A stretch of 64,000 nt of DNA from Clytia hemisphaerica (taxonomy: Eukaryota > Cnidaria > Hydrozoa > Leptothecata > Clytiidae): positions 496,001-560,000 of the forward strand of contig CACVBU010000599.1 in assembly GCA_902728285.1 (NCBI GenBank), in the 5' to 3' direction. Under the pieces are notes generated by a model. It was not told where the DNA came from. It did no database searches and was given only the letters and a program-made list of their open reading frames with translations. The position numbers and the translations under genes were made by a program. The stretch's first letter is position 1. Each line of letters begins with the position of its first letter. This document shows, one piece after another, positions 32,365-44,844 of the stretch.

Positions 32365-35300
32365 ATGAAAATGTCTAAGAAAAATCATGATGAGCCTTCT
32401 TCAGAAGGAATTTCTCAGAAATTTATTGAGCCTTCTTCAGTTTCTGATGAAGGAATTTCTCAGAAAATTATTGATGAGCTTTCTTCAGAAGAAGAACAGA
32501 TAGATCAGGAGAGGTACGTGTACAAAAATGATAGAGGTAATAGAGACTTACATTTTATGAATTTGTGTAGACACCAAGATTCAGTGTATACATGTGCAGT
32601 AGACTCATTTTTGGAAGTAGCATATTCTGCGTTTGGCCCATACATTGCTGAAATTGAGACACAGAGCTTATTCTTTGATTTGTTAACAAATTGTTTGAAG
32701 TCATACAGTATCATTTTAAATTCAGACAATAGAGAAAATGAAGAAAACTTATCTATTATTCGTCAGCCTGTTTGGGACTTCTTAATTGCAAATTGCACAT
32801 CTTTTGAAAAACGTGATTGCGATGCTGAGTTTTCTCAGATTTTTTCAGGAAGTATTGTTCGTAATTTTTCAGAGCGAGAGAAAGCTTTATTTGAGACACG
32901 TTACAGAATAGAGGGATCATGCTCTAACTGTAGTGAAGAATTAATTCGTCAATGTAGTATATTTTTGAATTACATTTCAGAATTAAACTTAAATCTTTTA
33001 GATGACTTCCATAATTGGCAAAATCTTTTAAACCCAGTTATGATTGATAAATCAATAATGTGCAGTAGTTGTGGGAATATTTCTCACGATACATCGCTAG
33101 TGTCGTTTGTGTAGGTGCTACCTTGTAGAATTTGGAGGTGATTATGATATAGAATTTGGACAGAATTTGGTTTTAAATGATCAAAACTATGTCCTGAGAG
33201 GTCTTGTTAGACATAAAGGAGACCACTTTTCATGTGCTGTATTAGATGATAATAATTGGATCTATATTGATGATTTACATGAAAAAACATTTTGTTGCGA
33301 AAGCTTGCGTCAACTTTATGAGATTCATAAAGATGGATGGTTTTTTTGCATTTACATAAAGGAAAACATTTCTGATCAAACTAATTTTGTACATTTTGAG
33401 ATAGCTAGCACTTTGAGGAAAAGAAAGATGGGCAAAGATGATTTAAAGGACTATCCATTAAGAAGCAAAAGCAAAAAAATTGAGGAAGATAAAGCTGAGA
33501 TCGATAAAAGATATTATGCAAAAAATAAGGAACGTATTAATTTGAAAAGGAAGAATTATTACAAAAACAACTGTGAGGATAAAAAAATCTATTATGAAAA
33601 GACAAAAGACAAGCGTAAGGAATATTTCGCCAAAACAAAAGATTTGCGTAAAGAAAAACAAAAAGAATATTATGAGAAGAATAAAGAGCAAATAAAGGCT
33701 CAGCAGCGTGAACGTAATCATGAAAAAACAAAAGATTTGCGTAAAGAAAAACAAAAAGAATATTACGAGAAGAATAAAGAGCAAATAAAGGCTCAGCAGC
33801 GTGAACGTAATCATGAAAAAACAAAAGATTTGCGTAAAGAAAAACAAAAAGAATATTATGAGAAGAATAAAGAGAAAATAAAGGCTCTGCAGCGAGAACG
33901 TAATCATGATAAAACAAAAGATTTGCGTAAAGAGAAACAAAAAGAATATTATGAGAAGAATAAAGAGCAAATAAAGGCTCAGCAGCATGAACGTAATCAT
34001 GAAAAAACAAAAGATTTGCGTAAAGAAAAACAAAAAGAATATTATGAGAAGAATAAAGAGAAAATAAAGGCTCAGCAGCGTGAACGTAATCATGCTAAAA
34101 AAAGGCAAAATACAGAAAAGAATGGTGACTTTTTGGGTGATAAATTTCACAAAAAATTAGAAATGACTATTTTTCAGTGCAACACTCGTAAGGAAGGCTG
34201 GCCACTTTGTAAGACTCCAAATGATAAAAGTAATTATGAATGCGTAAGATGTAAAAGAGATAAAACTCAGCCAAAGAAATTTAGTATTGAAAATGATATG
34301 ATTCCAAGTAAAGTTCCACTGGAACTGCAAGGTTTAACACAGGTTGAAGAAATGCTTATTGCTAGAGCATTTCCTGTTATTCAAGTTTATACTAAGCCAA
34401 ATGGAGGGCAAAAAGCTTATAAAGGACATGTTCTAACTTTACCTCATGATGTTCAGCACATTGCTAATGTTTTGCCAAGATATCCCAGTGATATCCCAGT
34501 TATCGTTTTTAAAATTGACGGGAAAGATAACAGATCAAGAGACCTAAGAGTGCGGAGACAAAAAGTTCTTGATGCATTAGTGTGGCTAACCGGAAAGAAT
34601 AGTATGGGAGAACCAAATAACCCAAGGTACCAAAATGTGACTATTGATAGAAGTAGATTTGATAAATTGCCTGAAGATGATTATTTGCAAATGCCAATGA
34701 ATGTAGACTTCAATCAAGAAGAGGTTGAAGATGATGATTTAGATAATGAGGGAATTCTTCCTGATTTTGGTCCAAATTCTGAGGATAGTGAAGAAAAAGT
34801 TTATGATTGCAATACTGAAATGGGGAGTTTTATTCCAATTAAAGTAAAAACTAAGAAAGAAAAAGATATAATTAATGATTCAATTTTGAATCCAGAATCT
34901 GTTAAGATAGGCAACGAGCCTTTAAATGAGTTCACTACAGAGTATTTGGCTACTTTAGCTTTCCCAACACTTTTCCCAGATGGTAAAGGAGATCCAACTA
35001 ATTCAAGCATCAGAAAGTCTATTGCTAAAAGTGATACAGAATCTTTTTCTGAAAAGATTAAACATTTAATAAAATTTGCTGAACTGATGGTGATGGTAGA
35101 TGGGAAATGGGTATACAGATTTGCAGCCCATCCTCGATTTGGGTTTTGGGCTTACAATATGCTTTATCGTAGACGCCTGTTGGGACAAGGAAGTTTTTAC
35201 TTGAAGCAAAATCCAGGAGAAGCTAATTTGACGATTAATGAATTACAGGATATGGTTAGAGAAGGTAGTCATGCTACAATCATGAAAAAGCTAATGAGAT

Positions 35301-38300
35301 ATGCGAAGAATGTGACAGGTACAAATGCGTACTGGAATCATGCTAAAGAAGAATTAAAAGCTACAATTAGTCAGGTTGGTTCTCCAACAATTTTTTGGAC
35401 TCTGTCATGTGCTGAATTCCATTGGCCAGAATATCATGCATTATTTTCAAATAATAATGAAAGCTCAAGTGATACATTGCGAGAAAATATTATAAATAAT
35501 CCTCATTTGATAGACTGGTTTTTTACTGTCAGAGTTGAAAACTTTGTTAAACTTTGGCTTTATGAGACTTTAGGTGCTGAATGGCACTGGTACAGATTTG
35601 AATATGCTGTTATGAGAGGCTCAATCCACTGTCATGGGGTAGCAAAACTTAAAAATGACCCAGGATTGTGCTCTCTTACTCAAAAGGCTTTAGAAGGACA
35701 TATAGCTGAGAAAGAATTACTAGATTCTGAATTTGAGGATAATGTCAGAGTGGAGCTTGAAACTAAAGTCAATGAAGGAAAAGTAGCAGAAAGGGAAGTT
35801 ACTGAATATGTTGATTCTATTGTGACAGCGTGTAACCCCTGTACTCCTGAAGAAGGCTGGGTAAAACCGAAAGTGCACCCATGCAAAAAAAAAGTTGAAG
35901 ACATTAATGAAAATGAGCTTGACGATGATTATGCAAATTTAGTAAATAGTGTTCAGAGGCATACTAAGTGCAGTACAGCCTATTGCTTACGTAAAAAGAA
36001 TGACGATGAACAATATTGTAGATTCAATTTTCCTTTTGAGGATTGCAATGAAACTTATATTGAATTTGAGGAATTGAATTCAAAGAAATATGGTAAGCAG
36101 TACAGACCAAAAATTGTATTGAAAAGAAACGACTCAAGAGTAAACAGGCATCAGAGATTGCAATTGCAATCATGGAGAGCTAATTGCGATATACAACCAA
36201 TTATTGATTACAATGCATGTTTAGAATATCTTGCTAAGTATGCCTCAAAGGCAGAAAAAATATCAGATGTTGCTCGAGACGCTTTTGTTTCTGTTGTTGA
36301 GAATTTAAAAGGAACTGAACAAATGAGATCTGTTATTCAGAAATTAATGATTAGAGCTGTCGGGGAAAGAGATTTTAGTATACAAGAGGTAATGCACCAT
36401 ATATTATCATTAAAACTGGTCAGTTCATCTTTTCAAGTTGTTAATGTTTTCGGTTGACGGATCTCGAAAGGTCGAAAGGTTGAAATCAATAATGAGGATG
36501 TCCTTACTGAAGCTTCAACTGTTGATAATTATGCTAACAGAGCTAACCTTGAAGGATGTGTAGATGCATTCGTTTTAGTTTAGATAGCAATTTTATGCAA
36601 TTTGTTTCAAACTATTCAGTGCAAAAAGATGTTTTGAAAAAAACGTAAGAAGCCAGTTATTGTTAGAGCCTTCCCAACACCATCATTTGATCCAAAAGGG
36701 CCTCATTTTTATGTATTTTGCAAATACCAACTGCTAAAATACAAACCATGGAGGACCAGGATTAGTGATGCTTGGGATGGTTTAAATGAGGATGATACTG
36801 ATATGTTTTGCCAAAAATGGAATGAGTTTTTGCAAACTGATTTAGGTCAAAGTGTTGTCCCTAATTGGAGAAGAGAATTTAATAATGCTGAATTATATTT
36901 TGAAAGGTCAGAAACTGATGAATTTGAAGAGAATGTTGAAGGGGAACGTGAAGAATGGATGCACTTAGCTGATTTATGTGCGAATAACAATGAAACTAAT
37001 CGAGATGAGCCATCTCATAACGATTTAGAATTTTGGCAGTCTTGTAGAAATAATTACACTGAAGAGCAGATTGGAAATATGGTTTCTTGGCTTGACAAAA
37101 GAAAAGCCGAAATGTCTGAGAACCCAGTTGAACAAGTGTTTGAACTAAAAGTAGACTCCCTTAATGAGTCCCAAAGAAAAGCATTTGATATATTATTAGA
37201 TCATGATATGAATCACAGAGATCAGCTATTCATGATGATTACCGGGTTAGCAGGGAGTGGAAAAAGTTACTTAATTAATAACATTAGAGCTTTACTGAAG
37301 GAGAAAAAATGTATTGTATCAGCCTACTTTGGAATAGCTGCATTTAATATTAATGGTAAGACTTTGCATTCTTTATTGAATCTTCCAATAAGAGGAAAAA
37401 ACCGAAACGATTTGAAGGGTCCTGCCCTCTTACGCCTACAAGAAAGACTCAGTGGAGTTAAATATATGATTATTGATGAGTATTCTGTTGTTGGTCAAAA
37501 TATGCTAGGATGGATAGATAAACGGTGTAGACAAGGAACAGGTGAATCAGACAAAGCTTTTGGTGGAATATCTATAATCTTGGTAGGAGATATTGCTCAA
37601 TTACCCCCTGTTGGAGATGAAGTATTGTATCATAAGAAAACCTAGAAGTGAAATTGGTACATTGGGTTTTTGCATGTATAGAAAGTTTACGACTGTGATA
37701 AAGCTTACAGTAAATGAAAGATCTAAAGGTGATGATTTTGAGCAAGAAAAATTCAAAGCTGCCTTATTGAGATTAAGAAACGGTGATTCAACTGAGGAAG
37801 ATTGGCAGATGTTCTTATCTAGGACACCTGCCAATTTGACTGATAATTTAAATTTAAAAGACTTTGTGAAATTATCTTTTTCAAATGAGAAAGTTGCTTC
37901 CGATAACCATGAAGCATTGATGAGCTTAAATGTCCCAGTGGCACAAATTAATGCAAGACACAGTAATAAAGAATCAGCTAAACTTTCTTCAGACGACATG
38001 GGTGGATTAGAACCTAAGGTATTTTTAAGCATCGGTGCAAGAGTAATGTTGACTAGAAACCTTTGGACAGACCAAGGACTTTGTAATGGGTCAATGGGAA
38101 TAGTTAAAGATATTATTTATCAAGAAGGAGATTCTCCTCCAAATCTGCCTATAGCTGTTATTGTTCAATTTGACTCTTTTTATAAAGGACCGAGTGTATG
38201 CGAAGACCAACCTCGCTGTGTTCCTATTATTCCTTTGACAAATTCTTCAGACCTTCGCGGTACATCTCATGAGCGGCAACAACTTCCTTTGAGATTGTCT

Positions 38301-38537
38301 TGGGCAATAACTATTCACAAGTCTCAAGGGTTAACTTTGAATAAAGCATGGATTGATTTAGGAAATACAGAAAGATTTATTGGTTTAGCGTATGTTGGAA
38401 TTTCAAGAGTGAGAAAGCTAAAAGATATGATTATTGAGCCAATGACATTAGAACGCTTACAAGATATAAAGAGAAGGAAAAATTTTAAATTTAGAGAATT
38501 AGAAGAACAGAAAAAAAAATTAACGGCTTGGCACTAG
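32365..38537 (+). pseudogene. Decayed Helitron-type transposase: USP-like protease, Rep (HUH/Y2), PIF1 helicase
   Basis: Four open segments: 32365-33114, 33107-36457, 36803-37645 and 37593-38537. Order of parts: a ubiquitin-specific-protease-like domain (Cys box TCAVDSF near 32593; His box GDHFSCAVLDDNNWIYIDD near 33215); a tandem-repeat charged coil (33634-34098); a CxxC segment and DUF6570-like region; the Helitron N-domain (HPRFGFWAYNMLYRRR, GSFYLKQNPGEANLTI). Next come the HUH motif IHCH (35624-35635) and the paired tyrosines YLAKY (36227-36241), which nick and join single strands in rolling-circle transposition. The PIF1 helicase follows: Walker A GLAGSGKS near 37246, Walker B IIDEYS near 37470, and late SWAITIHKSQGLT motif. 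Breaks: a frameshift near 33105, TGA at about 36455, further stops and shifts at 36580-36650, and a frameshift near 37635. Confidence 0.88.
33634..34098 (+). repeat. Five 93-bp in-frame tandem repeats
   Basis: Five copies of a 31-residue unit rich in Lys, Glu and Gln (start TKDLRKEKQKEYYEKNKE) at 93-bp spacing, differing by few bases. They lie between the protease-like and Rep domains and would form a long charged helix. High identity suggests recent expansion by slippage or unequal exchange. Confidence 0.85.
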
Positions 38538-40113
38538 AAACTGAGACAAGATTGATTTGATAAGGGTGTATATTGATGAGAACTAAACGTTTTTAAAGAT
38601 TGGGGGGAGGGGTAAATGTATTTTCAAAATTGTAAATAATGATTTTTTTTTCAATTTAAAGCTCGATATCAAAGGAATATGTCACAAACACAATTCAATG
38701 ATGCTTCAAAATGACCTTTCCTAATGGTAAGAGTCGTAATTTTTTAGTTGTCATGATTATTTGATTTTTTAATTTAGTATGTACCAGAAAAAAGCGCTAT
38801 CAATTGAGACTCTTTTTGGGCCAATTTTCCATGACGTCATTTTTCAGTACAAAACCAATAGAAAATGATTTCAAAAAGACTTCAAAAATAAATTTAAACC
38901 GGTTCATTAGAAAGACCTGAAAGAGTAGATAACGAAAATTGGGCTATTTGCCAATTTATAACTCCAAAGGGACCTCTTTGCCAAATTTCAGCCACATACT
39001 ATTTTTTCAAGGTAAAACCCAATTCCCACATACTAATTTCCTTATCAACTTGTTCGTATACGACTTTCTGACTTAACAAATAAGTGGCTTGATTTTCTTT
39101 TCCTTTTTTAGGTCATTTTCAAAGCTTATTCATCAAAACGAGAAATTATTTCAATCATCAACCTTCGTAACGTTAATTTGTAACTCGACATTTGCTGATT
39201 CGTTATCATGCTGTTACCTGTTACCTTTTTGTTATTTGTTCCACCATTTCCCTTGATGTCCTGGTGTATGTGTCGATTCAAATCAGTTTCTTATATTGCC
39301 TACACGATTGCTGTATTTCTATCTACAACGAATGACCAATAATTTAGATTCAACAAAACCTGAACGTTATAAATGATGCAATGGTGCTGACTTCTGACTT
39401 ACATGTTGCTAACACAATGTCGCTTATTTTCCTGGTTGTAAACTGGTGTTCCTGGTCGTTTAATTGTTTTAACTGAAATTTCATACCATACAACGTGGTC
39501 TTTGGAAATTGAATTGTATAGAGACGGACTATTTTTAAAGCAGGAAGCATATTTTTATAAAGAGTTCTTAGTATTTTAAAGACTTTAAACGCTAATATTT
39601 TTACACGATGAATAAGAATCTTATTACAATACATCTTATACAGTCCTACTTGCAATTTCTTTTTTCCACTCTTCTATTACACTCAGTCTTAAAACAACAA
39701 AAAAGAAATGTTTATTTTCCAGAAAAATTTGTCCTACAAATCCTACCTAAGTTTACCCTGATTGCGTATATTGTGAAACGTTCTTCTCAAACCTAATTAT
39801 TCCAAAGTAATCTTGAGGTTGAGTCAGAATATACTCCTCAGTTGTCACGTCCTACTGCCGGACTTTAAGGATGACAGCCAAGAAAAGGACTTTACATCTA
39901 ATTTCAACTTTAGAACATAATGTTGTTTTAAAAGGCTTTTATCGTCGTAACTAAATGTTACTTATCAAATTATAATGGCTGGCAATAAATGTTTAACTCC
40001 GGCGGTTTCGGGGCATTTATAGCTTCAGCTAACTGCTAGTAACTACCTTTTGTAATGAGCCTATGTGATGGAGAACGTTCTTATATTTTAGCGATAACAC
40101 ACACAAACTTTTT
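38538..40113. other. 3' flank of the Helitron-type gene, non-coding
   Basis: AT-rich with no motif-bearing frame. Ends in the right inverted repeat of the composite element. Confidence 0.4.
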
Positions 40114-40555
40114 TACTCAATCGCATGTTCAAACTCGATACTTTTATTAGGGACACCCTGTAGAAATAGAATTAATTTCTAAGCATACATTATCATAAAT
40201 AATTATGCAATAAAATGATGAAAATGTAAATATATCCTAAAGTAAACTGAAAGTTATATTTCCTCAACTTTGGAAATATAGAAAAGTCATATTTTTCATA
40301 TTTACAAATGTATATGGAGCTAACTAATAAATTTTCGTGAGTAAACATGATCATCTTGCAACTTAATACCAAAAACAGTGTCTTTTTTCTCTATAGAAAA
40401 TTCCTTTATAAAAAGTTACGCCCGAAGGTTTCTTTAACGTCCACAACGTCACTTTTACCTGGTCCGAGAGGCAAGAAATCTGAAAATTCAAACTCTTCAA
40501 AATGAAATTCCAATACCACTGTTCGAAAGCTCTCAAAAATCGATATAGAAGACTT

Positions 40556-40561
40556 TTTATT
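40556..40561 (-). terminator. Poly(A) signal of the lectin gene
   Basis: Minus-strand AATAAA about 150 nt past the stop codon of the lectin gene. Confidence 0.5.
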
Positions 40562-40707
40562 AGTGGATATACACGATTTCTCAACACAACTCGATTATAA
40601 AAACCAACAGAGCTTTCTTCACAAACTTTGTAACTAAAGATTATGTGACCCCAGCTGCCTGACTAATGTCTTTTAGCTTTAAACTCAAAGAAAAAAACAC
40701 TTGTTTT

Positions 40708-43700
40708 TCAATGTCTTTTAGCACAAGATTGACAACCAGCCTTTATTTCAGCGATCTTTTTTTGTAATACTTTGACCATTGTTAGCATCTGGTTTCTCTC
40801 ACTTAAATCGATTCCTCTCTGATCAGCGTCACAAATAAAACCAAGCGGGGGAGTTGGGAGCACCGCGAAACAACGTTGTAACTCCCAACAACCAGTTGAC
40901 GTCACCACGACACACTGATCAGGAACTGGGTCCAAGTTATTAGGGTTATCAACGGAGGGAGGGTTTGAGCACCAGTTACGGACAGTAGAGCGAGTCCCAT
41001 CATCCCACGCCAATTCCATTGTTTCTGCATCATACGTTGCTCCAATGTGATACAAGATTTCCGAAAATCCAAATGCTCTGAAAAACAAAGTCAAAAAATA
41101 TTTTTTTAACCTTTGATATTCTTTCCATGTTTTTAGTAGTATTTCAACCTCCTATGCAATATGCTTCCTATGCAAGTTTTAGTTTGGTCACAGGGAAATG
41201 TTTTCCCGGAAATTGATGCTATTGATTTTGACCAGCATTGAATCATTTAGTTTAACTGCCATGTGCCATGATAAATACCCATTTTTTGTGAATCAGGAGA
41301 GCTTTAAGATGACAACGGGTAACTTTATAAATACCAAGATTACGTATGTGTCACTTTACCTTCCTCAAAAGGGCAAATACATAAACTTGCCAAGTGAGAA
41401 TTGTTGACAGTGTAATAAACTAGCCGATCAAAAAACGAGGAAATTTTTTTCTGTTAATTTGCTTTGAATGGGGTTATTAAATACTGTTTTTAGATTGTGA
41501 AATACACGGGGTGTTTTTAAAAGTTTACGAAGTCCTGATTTTCGACTGGGTAAAAGCTCAAAAGACACAAAGGTTCTATCAAATTTTCTAAAGTTGCACA
41601 TCACACCAAAACAGCAGGTTTTGAATAATGATTAATACTTACGTACGCATGCACACTTAAAATGCAGAACTTACTTCAAACTGAGTTCTTTGGTGATTCT
41701 AGTCACTTTGTTAGCAGAATGTTGATCAAATGTGACCAGTTTTCCATTCTCACCACAATCAGCTTCATCGCGTCGAGTGAACGAATTCAAAGTGGAGAAA
41801 AAAATCTTTCCATTATCATAATAAATAGACTTGCACACATATCCCAACGATAATAAACCAAAGGCTTCTGAGAGATCAGAAAATTGTGAATCACCAGCAC
41901 TGATGGTAGCCACATTCCCTACCTGTGGATCCGGGATCGAAGGATTCGTCATTGTAGCATCAACGTTAAAAATCCCAACCCCCAATTGAGGAAGATTCAC
42001 TGGCCCACCAAGGAAAATTTCTGCACTCGCGGGAGCATTGCTGAAAGTTAAAAACTGTACATAATAGAACGATCATACAAATGTGTTGAATCGTTTACAA
42101 AAATTAAATTAAACGAAAAGTTTGTTGGTAGAAAAGTAATGTAACTTTGTATTAAAATAAAATATATCCGTGGGGAGGGGGGTAAATGGTTGTGAGCTAT
42201 AAAGGTTCCTTTTTAAATTCTTAAAAGTCTCTTAAAGTAGGGGCATAAAACCATAAATAAGCAATTCAGTTTCAGTCCCAAAAGTACGATATATCGAAAA
42301 TCGAGTCCCTATAATCAAAGGGTTGTAAATTCTCGTAATTTGGACTAAAATTGAAATTTTTTGATTGAAAATAGGGAAAAATGGAGCATGTCCAAACGTT
42401 ACAAAGCTGACACACAACGTTGTTTCAACGTTCATTTAACGTTATATGGACGTTGTGAATTTTAAACATGGTTAAACTGACGTCGAAACAACGTTATGTG
42501 TCAGCTAGGAGTCTTACTTGCGTGCTAGAAGATCACTGATTACTTGTATATCAGACAAATCTTGAATAGTGGCCAAATATCCTGGCTTACACATTTCTAA
42601 CGCTGCTATTCCGTTGGTTGGTTCGGGAACATAAGTGAAAATGTACCCATTGTCTGTAAAAGAAAACAAAATTGAATGTAGTAACAGAATAAAAGTATAC
42701 TCTAAAGGCCGGTCTCCACTTTAGCGCGACATCAGCGAAAACTTTTTAACGTTTTTGTGAGGTCATTGGTCGGTTGAAAAATGATAAGCAATTCCATTGG
42801 TCGAAATTGACTAACGGATGAAAAAAATAGAACTTCCTTCAACTTTTTTTTTGTTCGCGCGAAACTTTTTTATGACGTAATCTTTTCTTCAGGCAAAAAA
42901 GGTTAAGAAAAAAACTGTCGCCCATTTCACGCGAAAGTGGAGACCAGCCTTAATTAAATATCATCCGTTAGAGAGATAGTAAACACGGGAAATATATACC
43001 ATCACGGTGGGAGGCAGTCTACGGAAAAAAATAGTAGCGGTAGATTTTGGAACAAATAGTTTACACTGTAAACACCTCCGCCACTGCTTACGTCTACACA
43101 AGATCACTAAAAAAGGGAATAGTTTAGGAGAGGCGTGATAAATTCGGGTGGAGTAAGCAGTGGCGGAGATGTTCCAAAACTCTACCACCACTTTTTTCCC
43201 GTAAACCGCCCTGACGCCCGAACTTTTTCCCGCGTTTACTTGACCTTTAAACGGACGATAGCATCGTCTATCCGCCCCGCTAAAATCTATTTCCAAGTTT
43301 ATGCTACATTTAATTATTTCCCTTTTTAGTAACCTTGTGTTGACAGTAGGTTCGTCTAATTAAAAGTATACTCTGATAAAGTATGATCAGTGGTTGAGAA
43401 TATACAGTCAATTATTCGAGTCTCTACTATTCGAATCTTTCTATAACTCGAACTTAAATATAGGTCCCCTCAGCTAAAAATTTGTATAAAATACTTTTGG
43501 AATTGCAAATCTTTCTCTAATTCGATAACTTTTGGTCTTTTTAAGATCGAATTAGAGTGAGTCAACAGTCTTTAATTGGTGAGCAACGCTAGCTTACGCT
43601 AAAAGGACGATTTCTGTGGCGAGTTTAAACTGGACCTTTAAAATAGTTCAACAAGCCACTCAATGCCCACTTGGTTTACAGCCACACTCACTGAAAAAAA

Positions 43701-44303
43701 CACTAGCAAAAAAAATCTTGACTGATACGGGAAAAACGGATTCCGGAAAAACTAAGTCGGGAATTGTCATGAATGACAACTTCGCAACTGTTGTAAAAAT
43801 TTCGTCAGGCGCAGCGCGCAGCGCAATGGGCCTTTAAAACACAACTGGTTGAAAAGATTTGACTTTGTCGGGGCCTATGAACGCAATTATCAATCGACGA
43901 TTCCAGGCTATAATCGAACTATCTGACTTTCTATTGTGCGCATGCGTAAGGAAAAACCACATATAATTAATACCTCCAACTTATATGGTCAAACCTTTCT
44001 TTCCTTAATTAGTAGAAAAAAGCTTAATAAATCTTTATTGTTCGCCCGACTCGAGTCTATACATTGAAAAAATTCGCTTCTGTTGTATGGCGATTCTGCA
44101 ACGAAAAAATATGTTGGCAGTGCCAGCACTGCTGTGCCTTTACGCCGCTTAGGCTTTCTTGTTCCCGTTTAAGGTATATGGGACAATCAATTTGACTTAC
44201 GACACACACAGAATTCGTCACCAGCAATATAGTCTTCACAGACTGCTTCTTTTGTCTCCACCCAATAAATATTCAAACATAACAAGAAAATTAACTTAAT
44301 CAT
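40708..44303 (-). CDS. Secreted protein with two C-type lectin-like domains, 4 exons
   Basis: Minus-strand exons 44303-44201, 42653-42518, 42040-41675 and 41077-40708 join in frame to 324 residues (975 nt). A hydrophobic signal peptide (about 1-20) precedes a diverged first C-type lectin fold (about 22-150: GYIFTYVP, MCKPGYLATIQDLSD, FLGGPVNL, GYVCKS). A more typical second domain follows (about 155-290: FTRRDEADCGENGKLVTFD, ITKELSL, IGATYDAETMELAWDDGT, NWC, DQCVVV, CWELQRC, GFICD). The C-terminal helix ends in CQSC. The second domain has the usual disulphide cysteines, but I see no EPN or QPD sugar-binding motif, so carbohydrate binding is uncertain. A secreted recognition or barrier role is likely. 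Introns carry several MITEs. A TATTTAAG box is about 55 bp upstream. Confidence 0.8.
42408..42509. mobile_element. 102-bp snap-back repeat in lectin intron 2
   Basis: AGCTGACACACAACGTTGTT at one end pairs with AACAACGTTATGTGTCAGCT at the other. It lies within 10 bp of the splice donor of the preceding exon. Confidence 0.6.
42706..42950. mobile_element. PIF/Harbinger-like MITE, 245 bp, TSD TAA
   Basis: AGGCCGGTCTCCACTTTAGC and its inverse (CGAAAGTGGAGACCAGCCT) bound the element; TAA lies on each side (42703-42705 and 42951-42953). In lectin intron 1. Confidence 0.7.
43035..43190. repeat. Imperfect palindrome in lectin intron 1
   Basis: GGTAGATTTTGGAACA and CCTCCGCCACTGCTTAC on the left are matched in inverse by GGAGTAAGCAGTGGCGGAG and TGTTCCAAAACTCTACC on the right. 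Fold-back repeat of about 155 bp. Confidence 0.55.
43395..43575. mobile_element. Possible pogo/Tigger-type MITE
   Basis: Starts ACAGTCAATTATTCGAGTCT and ends GTGAGTCAACAGT, with ATTCGAA/TTCGAGT words in between. Related words occur at 10375-10580. Ends only approximate. Confidence 0.4.
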
Positions 44304-44355
44304 TTTCAACTCTTCAGTAGGTCGAATGCAAGTAATTTGTGAAGAATTATCTGTC

Positions 44356-44363
44356 CTTAAATA
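44356..44363 (-). promoter_or_regulatory. TATA-like box of the lectin gene
   Basis: TATTTAAG on the minus strand, 53 nt upstream of the lectin start codon; this leaves room for a leader of about 25 nt. Confidence 0.4.
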
Positions 44364-44844
44364 CAGAAGCCATTACATAATTGCAACAGTATACATCCGA
44401 CTTGAATGCAGGAAAATCACACATAAATTTCACATTGATCATTGTCCATAGATATTTTCAAAATATTGTGATCTTCCTCAGATAAGTCTTGCAAAAGAAT
44501 ACCGCCAAGTTCAATATAATCGGGTGACGTCGCGACGGGAAATCAGCAAAGTATCGTTTAATCCACTTTTTTATAGTAGCTAGAAAACCTAAAGGTTAAA
44601 GAGGCGTAGAGTTGGTGTTAGATATTTTTAGCGTGTTTGAACGGGACTTTATGCCATGGATTTGTCCCCTTAGGAGCGACAGTTTTCAGATAGGGTGTCA
44701 AAAAGGGAGGGGCCACCTTTTCGTTTATTTTAAAGAAGAAAGTTGATTCATGACACACTCGGTCATAAGATGTACAGTAGTTATTTCCTTAATCCACTGA
44801 CGTTGGTTGACTTACCCATATTGAGTCATGTTCACTTTGTTCAT

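Larger units (their letters stand above)
31693..40160. mobile_element. 8.5-kb segment bounded by 46-bp inverted repeats, enclosing a Helitron-type gene
   Basis: AGGGTGTCCCTAATAAAAGT begins a 46-bp sequence at 31694 that recurs almost perfectly in inverse at 40114-40159; weaker similarity runs about 20 bp further inward. TA lies outside both ends, as with mariner-type elements. Typical Helitrons lack long inverted repeats. So either a Helitron landed in a mariner-like element, or two MITE ends flank it by chance, or this is an unusual composite. A possible Helitron 3' end (TAGCT..AGCTA hairpin, then CTAG before T) is at about 40020-40040, but it is weak. Confidence 0.5.

Noticed and set aside
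33634..34098. CRISPR-like array of evenly spaced repeats
   Set aside because: The units are contiguous coding repeats without spacers, in a eukaryotic transposase.
33458..34150. Long minus-strand frame rich in Phe, Leu and Ile across the 93-bp repeats
   Set aside because: It is the antisense of the Lys/Glu repeat of the transposase; its apparent membrane-protein look comes from reverse-complemented AAR codons.
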